In this document: one piece after another, positions 26,112 through 33,029 of the stretch
Numbering within the stretch: position 1 is the first letter of the stretch
Layout of the letters: each line of letters opens with the position of its first letter
Assembly: GCA_027624335.1 (NCBI GenBank)
Contig: JAQBWV010000005.1
Location: 1-64,000 of the forward strand
DNA: 64,000 bases
Direction: 5' to 3'
DNA from: Planctomycetota bacterium
GTDB lineage: Bacteria; Planctomycetota; Planctomycetia; Planctomycetales; Planctomycetaceae
Position numbers and translations under genes: made by a program
Notes under the pieces: model-generated
Seen by the model: the letters and a program-made list of their open reading frames with translations, nothing else
The model's database searches: none
Told to the model about the DNA's origin: nothing

Positions 26112-27413
26112 ATGGCTTCAATCTCAAAGAACGCGAACGGTCGAAAGACGATTCAGTTTGTCAGCACGGACGGCAAACGTCGCAGCATCCGACTCGGCAA
26201 AGTCTCACAGCGAACAGCAGAAGCGGTTAAAGTCAAAGTCGAAGCACTGGTCGGCGCGAATGTTACCGGTCATCTTGATGCTGAAACGACTCGCTGGGTT
26301 GAAGCACTGGACCAACAGCTTGCCAATCGACTGACTGCCGCCGGACTGATCGAAGAACGTGACACGGCAACATTGAAGATCTGGATTGATCGCTACGTCG
26401 CACAGCGAACAGACGTAAAGCCGCTGACTCTCCTGAAGTATCACACCACCAGCGATTACCTGGTTGAATTCTTCGGAGCGAACCGCAGCCTGCGAAGCAT
26501 CACGCCCGGCGATGCCGACGAATTTCGTCTGGCGGTGATGCACCGGAAAGTCGGAAGAGGAACGCCCAACGAACGGCCAGTTTCCGAGAATACCATCCGT
26601 AAGCACGTGGCTGTGGCCAAAGTGTTCTTCAACGCCGCCGTACGGAAGCGACTGATTTCCTCAAATCCGTTTGCAGACCTGAAGGCGACGATCCAGCCGA
26701 ACCCCAGCCGATTCTACTTCGTGACACGAAAAGAGACTGATCAGGTTCTTGACCAGTGTCCTGATGCCGAATGGCGTCTGATTTTCGCTCTGAGCCGCTA
26801 CGGTGGGCTGCGTTGCCCGTCAGAGCACCTTGCCCTGCGATGGGACGACGTCAATTGGGAGCACAACCGAATTCTCGTCAGAAGCCCAAAGACGGAACAC
26901 CATGCTGGCGGGGACTCACGTTTGATCCCATTGTTTCCGGAGTTGGTTAAGCCGTTACAGGACGTGTTTGAACTGGCCGAACCGGGAACCGAGTACGTCA
27001 TCACCAAACACCGCGACACCAACGTCAACCTGCGGACTCAACTTTGCCGGATGATCAAACGAGCCGGCCTGAAGCCCTGGCCGCGACTATTCCAGAACCT
27101 GCGGAGCACACGCCAGACGGAACTGAGTGAATCATTCCCTTCTCACGTCGTCTGCCAGTGGATCGGAAACAGCGAACAGGTTGCGGTGAAGCATTACCTG
27201 CAAGTGACCGACGAGCACTTCAGTAAAGCGGTGCAGAATCCGGTGCAGTGTCTGCACGAATCCCCCCGCAAGACGTCGCAGCCGAAACTGAGCCGGCATC
27301 CGGAAACACAGGAAATGCAAGCCCCTGCGACTCGCTGCGGTATAGTGAACATAAGTTTATTAGCCGAGGCGGGACTTGAACCCGCACGCTCCATTCGGAA
27401 CCCGGGATTTTAA
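26112..27413 (+). CDS. Tyrosine recombinase/integrase of the element
   Basis: ATG 26112 follows AAAGG. The 433-residue protein has an SAM-like N-terminal core-binding domain (about 85-185) and a catalytic domain. Arg234 in RYGGLRCPSE, Lys260 in RSPKTEHH, Arg331 in LFQNLRSTRQ, Trp350 in VVCQWIGN and Tyr362 in VKHYLQV form the active site; the HxxR His is replaced by Gln328, as in many planctomycete integrases. The C-terminal residues AEAGLEPARSIRNPGF are encoded by the antisense of tRNA-Leu, because the gene runs into the attachment site. In the excised circle the frame would instead continue into 16576-16769. Confidence 0.92.
   Translation: MASISKNANGRKTIQFVSTDGKRRSIRLGKVSQRTAEAVKVKVEALVGANVTGHLDAETTRWVEALDQQLANRLTAAGLIEERDTATLKIWIDRYVAQRTDVKPLTLLKYHTTSDYLVEFFGANRSLRSITPGDADEFRLAVMHRKVGRGTPNERPVSENTIRKHVAVAKVFFNAAVRKRLISSNPFADLKATIQPNPSRFYFVTRKETDQVLDQCPDAEWRLIFALSRYGGLRCPSEHLALRWDDVNWEHNRILVRSPKTEHHAGGDSRLIPLFPELVKPLQDVFELAEPGTEYVITKHRDTNVNLRTQLCRMIKRAGLKPWPRLFQNLRSTRQTELSESFPSHVVCQWIGNSEQVAVKHYLQVTDEHFSKAVQNPVQCLHESPRKTSQPKLSRHPETQEMQAPATRCGIVNISLLAEAGLEPARSIRNPGF
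27228..27256 (+). repeat. Right copy of the 29-base repeat flanking the attachment core
   Basis: It is inside the integrase coding sequence (KAVQNPVQCLH), 104 bases from the right core. It matches the left copy at 27 of 29 bases, but the two copies are translated in different frames, so DNA rather than protein sequence is conserved. Confidence 0.6.
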
Positions 27414-27446
27414 GTCCCGTGCGTCTGCCTATTCCGCCACTCGGCC
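27361..27446 (-). tRNA. tRNA-Leu (anticodon UAA)
   Basis: On the minus strand the 86-base sequence starts GGCCGAGTGGCGGAATAGGC and folds as a class II tRNA. The anticodon stem is CGGGA/TCCCG with loop CTTAAAA (anticodon TAA), followed by a long variable arm, T stem GCGGG/CCCGC with loop TTCAAGT, and acceptor strand CTCGGCT plus discriminator A; no CCA is encoded. The first acceptor pair is G-U. Its last 21 bases are the right attachment repeat; integration regenerated an intact gene. Confidence 0.93.
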
Positions 27447-27801
27447 GTGTGCCTTCTGGATTCTCTCCATACGCCCCGCTGCGTCCGTCCAAACTACTCC
27501 TTCAGTCACAACCGACAACGCAGAATGTCTCTTAGTTCTGTCAGGATGCTTCCCTGATGGGATTTTGTCCGGACCGCGAAGCGTAATCCGGCTGTTCCGG
27601 ATTTTCAGTCGGGAAGGATAGTGGCCGAATTGACGCAGGTGAACCGTCATGGAGTCGGCAAATCGAATATCGAATTCCAATAGTCGCAGAGTCACACGTG
27701 ACGGAAACGTTAATTGGGTGTTAGACTTTCGAGACAGGAAGGGTGGAGTTCCGTGGATGACCTCCCTCTCTTCAGGACGTCGAAATACGGAGGAGTGATC
27801 T
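27447..27801. other. Gene-free stretch upstream of tRNA-Leu and of the kinase
   Basis: About 355 bases between divergent transcripts. Open frames here (for example 27429-27695 minus) lack coding character. It should hold the tRNA promoter (a weak TTGGAC...TATGGA pair on the minus strand) and the kinase promoter; no repeats seen. Confidence 0.4.
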
Positions 27802-29148
27802 TTGGCCGTCGCTCATTCTGCATCGCAGTTTCTTGAAATGCTTGAGCGGAGTCGGCTCCTCACTCCTGAGGAGATCGAAGCTGCTGTCGAGAAGCTTGGC
27901 GTCTGTGATGACGACGGTTCGGTTCCGACCGCGAAGGCGTTCGTTCGAGGTAATTACCTCACGCGTCTGCAGGCCAGCCGGCTGCTCGAAGGTCAGCATC
28001 GTGGTTTCTTTATCGACCATTTCCGTATTGATGACATTCTTGGTTCCGGCGGCATGGGGTGGGTTTACAGCGCGACGAATCTTGATACGCACGAGAAGGT
28101 CGCGATCAAGATGTTGTGCGAGCAGAACGATCGCGACGCTGGACTATTGACTCGATTCAAGCTGGAAGCCCGCGCCGGACTGATGCTGAAACATGAGGCC
28201 ATCGTCCGAACTCAGCTCATGGGGCACACTCAGGGAATATTCGGCGACATCCATTACATGGTGATGGACTATGTTGCCGGGATCGGTGTTGACGAATTCG
28301 TGGCGTTGCTCGGTGGTCCGATCAAGTGGCGACTGGCATGTCACATCGCCTACCACGCGGGAGCGGGTCTGCACCATGCTCATCGAAAAGGGCTGATTCA
28401 CCGCGATGTCAAGCCGTCCAATATCCTGGTTGACAAATCCGCCAATGCGAAGGTGCTGGATTTCGGGCTGTCGCAGGTTTCGAAGTCTGATCACAGTGAC
28501 GAGTTCTCTCTGGCGATGATCTTCGGTCAGGACTGCCTGGGCACCGCTGACTACATTGCTCCGGAACAGGCCAGCGACAGTTTCAACATCGATCATCGCG
28601 CAGACATCTACTCGCTGGGAGCGACGCTCTACTACATGCTCACCGGTAGTGTGCTGTTTGATGACTGCAAGACACGAGCTGAAAAAATCGATGCTCAGAA
28701 GACTCGGACGCCGGTTCGCATTCGGCAACTGCAGCCGGATGTTCCGGCTGAAGTTGAGATGATCGTGAACCGAATGCTGGAGAAGAATCCTGGTGACCGC
28801 TTCACCACTGCCAAAATCATGTGTTCGAAGCTGGTCACATTCGCGAAGCCATCGAACATTCGTTTTGACTTCCAGAAGATTCTTGACCGCCGATACACGA
28901 TCGCAAAGCAGCGTGAGAAACTGCTGAATGATCGAGCGAAACGGTCCGCACAGCAAACAAGTCTCACCGTATGCTCGTTGGATTCACAAGCGACCCGGAC
29001 AAGCCCGTCGGCAATCGAAACGTCGATCTTGAAAGACACTGAATTCAGCGATCCATCACAGCGGCCCGATGAGATTCAGCAGCCGAGTGAAAGTCCGACT
29101 TTGAAATCGGTCGATCCAGGTGTCGTTGATCCCGTTGCCACCGAGTGA
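27802..29148 (+). CDS. Cytoplasmic serine/threonine protein kinase
   Basis: The start is a TTG at 27802 with GGAGGAG about 8 bases upstream. Residues 1-70 form a helical N-terminal domain often found before the kinase domain in planctomycetes (ASQFLEMLERSRLLTPEEIE). The kinase domain follows: glycine loop GSGGMGWVYSA (81-91), Lys103 in VAIKML, HRDVKPSN (Asp202, Lys204, Asn207), DFG at 220-222 and APEQ. The C-terminal 100 residues are disordered, Ser/Thr/Pro-rich, and there is no membrane segment or sensor domain, unlike most PASTA-type kinases. Targets unknown. Confidence 0.92.
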   Translation: MAVAHSASQFLEMLERSRLLTPEEIEAAVEKLGVCDDDGSVPTAKAFVRGNYLTRLQASRLLEGQHRGFFIDHFRIDDILGSGGMGWVYSATNLDTHEKVAIKMLCEQNDRDAGLLTRFKLEARAGLMLKHEAIVRTQLMGHTQGIFGDIHYMVMDYVAGIGVDEFVALLGGPIKWRLACHIAYHAGAGLHHAHRKGLIHRDVKPSNILVDKSANAKVLDFGLSQVSKSDHSDEFSLAMIFGQDCLGTADYIAPEQASDSFNIDHRADIYSLGATLYYMLTGSVLFDDCKTRAEKIDAQKTRTPVRIRQLQPDVPAEVEMIVNRMLEKNPGDRFTTAKIMCSKLVTFAKPSNIRFDFQKILDRRYTIAKQREKLLNDRAKRSAQQTSLTVCSLDSQATRTSPSAIETSILKDTEFSDPSQRPDEIQQPSESPTLKSVDPGVVDPVATE

Positions 29149-29215
29149 AGCCATAACCGGTAGACAAACGCCGCTCGGTACGACAGTCAATCGACGTTGC
29201 TCTGGACGTCGATCT

Positions 29216-30064
29216 TCAGCGGTCGCCGGGGCGGTCGAGCGAGTGCGGCTCTGTCAGTGCCCCGTAGAGATCCGGCCGACGGTCGGCGAGGCGATCGATC
29301 GCGTGCCGACCGACTTCCCTGACGACTCGTTTGTTACGAGACCTCGCGGGATCGATTTCGGCATACAGGATTGTTTCCGAGTCGTCTTTTGATGCCGCCA
29401 GTGTTGAACCGTCCGGGCCACAGATTCTGCTCAGGCCGATGAACCGAAATCCTCGCTCTTCGCCAACCCGATTCGCCGCGGCGAAGTAGACCGCGTTTTC
29501 CATCGCTCGCGTATTCAGCACATGACTGGCAACACATTCGGCTCCCGGCGGCCAGTTGGTTGGCAGGGCGATCAAGTCAGCTCCGAGCAGCGTCAGACAC
29601 CGCGACGCTTCAGGGAATGCCGAGTCGTAGCAGATATTCATTCCAACTCTGACGTCTCCCGCCTGATGAACATTGAATGCCCGGTCGCCATAGCTGACGT
29701 GCTGGTCGACGCCGAGAAACGGCAAATGCGTTTTTCGATAGCCGCCAATCACTCCGTCCGGACCAGTGAGGACCGCGGCGTTGAACACTCGATCGCCATC
29801 CCGCTCCAGCATTCCGAAAACGGCGAACACGCCCAGATCGGAGCACACTGCTGACACGTACTCAGTGGCCGGTCCCGGAATTGGCTGAGCAAACGGCAAT
29901 GCCTCGTCGAGACTGTCGAAGCAATAACCTGACACGGCGCATTCAGGAAATACGACCAGTTCAGCGCCGTTGGCAGCAGCCTCGCGAAGACGAGCTTCAA
30001 TCGCCGAAAGGTTCAAGTCTACTTTGCCAAGCGTGACGTCCATCTGGACGGCTGCAATCTTCAT
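29216..30064 (-). CDS. Carbon-nitrogen hydrolase (nitrilase superfamily)
   Basis: The 282-residue enzyme has the family Glu-Lys-Cys triad: Glu41 in VVFPECAVSGY, Lys111 in YRKTHLPF and Cys145 in MNICYDSAFPE. The length and the single domain fit omega-amidase or N-carbamoyl-amine amidohydrolase-like members that cleave C-N bonds of small amides. It starts with MKIAAVQMDV, typical of the superfamily. The gene is convergent with the kinase gene and divergent from the oxidoreductase gene. The exact substrate cannot be told. Confidence 0.88.
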   Translation of the reverse strand: MKIAAVQMDVTLGKVDLNLSAIEARLREAAANGAELVVFPECAVSGYCFDSLDEALPFAQPIPGPATEYVSAVCSDLGVFAVFGMLERDGDRVFNAAVLTGPDGVIGGYRKTHLPFLGVDQHVSYGDRAFNVHQAGDVRVGMNICYDSAFPEASRCLTLLGADLIALPTNWPPGAECVASHVLNTRAMENAVYFAAANRVGEERGFRFIGLSRICGPDGSTLAASKDDSETILYAEIDPARSRNKRVVREVGRHAIDRLADRRPDLYGALTEPHSLDRPGDR

Positions 30065-30275
30065 TCGAACAATCTCCCTGTCTGAGATTCTCTCAAGAGT
30101 TTTTGTTTGGACTTTATATCGTCTGTGACGACGACATGTAGCGGGGCGGAGGTTGTTGGGTTATCGAGCGTCAATTATCCTCAGCCAGCGACGTTCAAAT
30201 TGTTGGAGAGTTGTCGCTGTTCGAACAGGCTCAGCGTGCAGCGTTCGCCGAGGCGATGGAAACACGGATCATCGA

Positions 30276-31661
30276 GTGATTTACGATACTGTCATCATCG
30301 GCGCTGGTCTGTCAGGACTTGCCGCTGGAATTCGGCTGGCTTACTTCGACAAAAAAGTCTGCATCGTCGAAAAACACAATACGATCGGTGGTCTCAATTC
30401 GTTTTACCGTCTGCGGAAACGAGATCACGACGTCGGGCTGCACGCCGTCACGAACTATGCTGAACCAGGCACGAAGACCGGCCCGTTGAGCAAACTGCTG
30501 CGACAGCTGCGGCTTCGCTGGGATGACTTCGCCCTGTGCCCACAGATCGAATCGAGTATCGCGTTTCCCGGTCGCCAGCTGCGTTTTACGAACGACTTTG
30601 AGTTCTTCCGGCAGCAGGTCAATGAGCAGTTTCCCGCTCAGAAGGACAACTTTCAGAAACTGCTCAACCTGATCGACGAGCACGACGAGCTCCACCTGAG
30701 CAGCGAAACGGTGTCTGCTCGGACGGTGCTCGGCGAAACGATCTCCGATCCGGTTCTGATCGACATGCTGTTCTGTCCGCTGATGTTTTACGGAAGCGCG
30801 ACGGTCGGCGACATGGATTTCAGCCAGTTCGTCATCATGTTCAAGGCGCTGTTTTATCAGGGCTTCGGGCGACCGCTTAAAGGCGTGCGGCTCATCCTGA
30901 AGAATCTAGCCAATCACTTTCGCCGACAGGGCGGCGAGCTGAAGCTGCGTTGCGGCGTCAAACGAATCCTTTCAGAAGGCGGCATCACCACCGGTGTCGA
31001 GCTGGAATCCGGCGAGATTCTGGCAGCGAAGAACGTCCTTTCGTCAGCCGGGTCGTCCGAAACGCTGCGGATGTGTGGCGATGTTCCCTCTGATTTTGAG
31101 CAGCGAAACCCGCCAGGGGAGATCTCGTACGCCGAGACAATCTTCTCACTGGACTGCGATCCGCAGAATTTCGGGCACAATCAGACGATCGTCTTTTACA
31201 ACGACTCAGACGTCTTCCGTTACGAACCGCCGAGCGAACCGTGCGACGTCAGCAGCGGCATCATCTGCTCGCCGAATAATTTTCAGTATGGCGATGAGAA
31301 ACTTGCCGAAGGCCGGATCCGCATCACGGCGCTCGCGAGCCCCGCTGCGTGGATGAATATCCCGGACGAAGTCTATTACCCGCAGAAGGATGAATGGTGC
31401 GGGAAGATCGTTGAGTCTGCCTTGCGTTTCATGCCGGACTTTCGATCGCACGTCATCGACACGGACGTCTTCACACCTCGCACAATCCGGAAATTCACAG
31501 GACATGCGAACGGTGCGGTCTATGGAGCCCCCAACAAAATTCGGGACGGTCGCACGCACCTTGACAACCTGTACCTCTGCGGAACGGATCAGGGATTTCT
31601 CGGTATCATCGGAGCGATGCTCAGCGGGATCACTATTACGAATCTGCATCTGCTGAAATAA
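30276..31661 (+). CDS. FAD-dependent oxidoreductase, phytoene desaturase-like
   Basis: I choose GTG 30276 because the Rossmann motif DTVIIGAGLSGLAAGIRLA follows at once; the upstream in-frame 41 codons lack coding character. The 461-residue protein has the dinucleotide-binding GxGxxG, an Arg/Lys-rich second motif (GGLNSFYRLRKRDHDVGLHA) and a C-terminal FAD motif (NLYLCGTDQGFLGIIGAMLS). This is the CrtI/CrtN/RetSat-like flavoprotein superfamily. No carotenoid genes are near, so a saturase or isomerase role on another lipid is equally likely. Confidence 0.82.
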   Translation: MIYDTVIIGAGLSGLAAGIRLAYFDKKVCIVEKHNTIGGLNSFYRLRKRDHDVGLHAVTNYAEPGTKTGPLSKLLRQLRLRWDDFALCPQIESSIAFPGRQLRFTNDFEFFRQQVNEQFPAQKDNFQKLLNLIDEHDELHLSSETVSARTVLGETISDPVLIDMLFCPLMFYGSATVGDMDFSQFVIMFKALFYQGFGRPLKGVRLILKNLANHFRRQGGELKLRCGVKRILSEGGITTGVELESGEILAAKNVLSSAGSSETLRMCGDVPSDFEQRNPPGEISYAETIFSLDCDPQNFGHNQTIVFYNDSDVFRYEPPSEPCDVSSGIICSPNNFQYGDEKLAEGRIRITALASPAAWMNIPDEVYYPQKDEWCGKIVESALRFMPDFRSHVIDTDVFTPRTIRKFTGHANGAVYGAPNKIRDGRTHLDNLYLCGTDQGFLGIIGAMLSGITITNLHLLK

Positions 31662-31801
31662 GCACGTCGCTGGACCATGAAATCAGCGGAAATCGATGGC
31701 TGGTGGAGAAACCGATTGAGCAGCACTAAGATGCCGAATCGAATTTCCGCAGTCGTTCACGCTGCCGCGTGTCTTCTTCTTTCCGCTCAGGAGCTGCCCC
31801 G

Positions 31802-32647
31802 ATGAGTAAGTGGCCGATCGGCGTTTTTACATCACTTGACGACGGACTGGGCGTTCATCTGGACGTCGTGAAAGAGTTGCAGATTCCGACTGTCCATCTG
31901 CACTGCCCGCATCCGGAAAACCGGACGGAAGACGCCGCGAAGAAGTATCTGGAACAGGCCGCCGACGCTGGTTTCGAAGCATCAGTTCTGTTCAGCGGCT
32001 TCGCAGGAGAAACATACGAAAGTATTCAGCGAACTGCCGAGACAGTCGGCATTGTCCCTGAGGCTTTGCGTGACTCCCGTGCTGCCGAGTTTCATTCTGT
32101 CTCTGACTTTGCAAAGTTCATCGGGTGCAACGTCGTTGGCATGCACATCGGATTCGTGCCCGGACGAGACACCGACAGCTACAGGAACCTGATCGAGGTG
32201 ACCCGCGGTCTTCTTGACTATGTCAAAGACAACGGCCAGAACCTGCACCTCGAAACCGGACAGGAATCGGCCGATCACCTGCTGGAGTTCATTGGCGATG
32301 TCGATCGCGACAACCTGTTCATCAATTTCGACCCCGCCAACATGATCCTGTACGGGACCGGCGATCCGATCGAGGCTCTGAAGAAGGTCGGACATCTGGT
32401 TCGCAGCATCCACTGCAAAGACGCCACGTGGGCAGCGGAAGATGTCCGCGGCAAAGAATGGGGTGCAGAAGTCCCGCTCGGCGAAGGCGACGTCGGTATG
32501 GAGACCTACCTTCGAACGTTGAAGGAACTTGGCTACGAAGGGCCGCTCACCATCGAGCGGGAAATCGCCCACGACCGGGAACGCCAGAAGGCCGACATCG
32601 GCACCGCCGTCAGCCTGCTCGAAGAACTGCGAACGAGAATCGGCTGA
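31802..32647 (+). CDS. Sugar phosphate isomerase/epimerase-like TIM barrel
   Basis: ATG 31802 has CAGGAGC upstream; the frame is open to 31769 but with poor context. The 281-residue protein resembles xylose isomerase-like/AP endonuclease 2 barrels: NVVGMHIGFVP, LHLETGQESADHLLEF (metal Glu), INFDPANMILYG (Asp), RSIHCKDATW (His, Asp), and PLTIEREIA (Glu). These are the usual metal ligands. Substrate unknown; many planctomycete paralogues act on sugars or inositols. Confidence 0.85.
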   Translation: MSKWPIGVFTSLDDGLGVHLDVVKELQIPTVHLHCPHPENRTEDAAKKYLEQAADAGFEASVLFSGFAGETYESIQRTAETVGIVPEALRDSRAAEFHSVSDFAKFIGCNVVGMHIGFVPGRDTDSYRNLIEVTRGLLDYVKDNGQNLHLETGQESADHLLEFIGDVDRDNLFINFDPANMILYGTGDPIEALKKVGHLVRSIHCKDATWAAEDVRGKEWGAEVPLGEGDVGMETYLRTLKELGYEGPLTIEREIAHDRERQKADIGTAVSLLEELRTRIG

Positions 32648-32661
32648 CCACAATCTGTAGA

Positions 32662-32728
32662 GTGCGTCTTGACGCACCACTGAATTCTCAATGTCAGTTG
32701 CCCAATGCTCTGGTGCGTCAAGACGCAC
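32662..32728. repeat. Intergenic inverted repeat with perfect 18-bp arms
   Basis: GTGCGTCTTGACGCACCA (32662-32679) and its exact complement (32711-32728) flank a 31-base loop. Each arm is itself nearly palindromic (GTGCGTC-TT-GACGCAC). It sits between the isomerase-like gene and the DUF485 gene, and resembles a dispersed planctomycete intergenic repeat; it could also stop transcription. Confidence 0.7.
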
Positions 32729-32783
32729 CCTGCGATTCATGGCCGAGTTACTCCGTAGCCAACGCTACAAACCTGAGGTTCTT

Positions 32784-33029
32784 ATGCAAACCCGCAACGC
32801 TCGAATGGGGATCGTCCTGTTCGCCGTCTACCTGGTTCTGTACGGCGGATTCGTGCTGATCAACACGTTCTCGCCCGAGACGATGGAAACCACTCCGATC
32901 GCCGGCATCAACGTGGCGATTCTTTACGGGTTCGGCCTGATCATCGCGGCATTCGTCATGGCTTTGCTGTACGGAGTGCTCTGCGATTCTAACGATGAGA
33001 CTGGTTCGTCGACGGAGGACGACCAGTGA
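32784..33029 (+). CDS. DUF485 membrane protein paired with the SSS symporter
   Basis: Start ATG 32784 with TGAGG upstream; the longer frame from 32691 would run through the inverted repeat. The 81-residue protein has two membrane helices (MGIVLFAVYLVLYGGFVLIN; NVAILYGFGLIIAAFVMALL). DUF485 (YjcH-like) genes usually stand directly before acetate/cation symporters of the ActP type, exactly as here: its TGA overlaps the GTG start of the symporter gene. It is probably an accessory subunit of the transporter. Confidence 0.9.
   Translation: MQTRNARMGIVLFAVYLVLYGGFVLINTFSPETMETTPIAGINVAILYGFGLIIAAFVMALLYGVLCDSNDETGSSTEDDQ

Larger units (their letters stand above)
16555..27381. mobile_element. tRNA-Leu-integrated element of about 10.8 kb
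   Basis: The element is bounded by perfect 21-bp direct repeats (16555-16575 and 27361-27381), the right one being the 3' end of an intact tRNA-Leu(UAA). A tyrosine integrase lies next to the right end. Reading leftwards it also carries a primase/DUF3987 gene, a small HTH gene with an ATGA overlap, three or four hypothetical genes and, at its left third, a minus-strand array of integron-type gene cassettes. No conjugation or capsid genes are visible, so it is a small integrative (perhaps replicating or satellite-like) element of unknown transfer mode. Confidence 0.85.

Noticed and set aside
27429-27695. Minus-strand ORF of 88 residues upstream of tRNA-Leu
   Set aside because: It overlaps the tRNA gene and has no ribosome-binding site or family signal.
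30153-30275. Upstream extension of the FAD oxidoreductase gene
   Set aside because: The 41 extra residues lack coding character and the Rossmann motif follows directly after GTG 30276.
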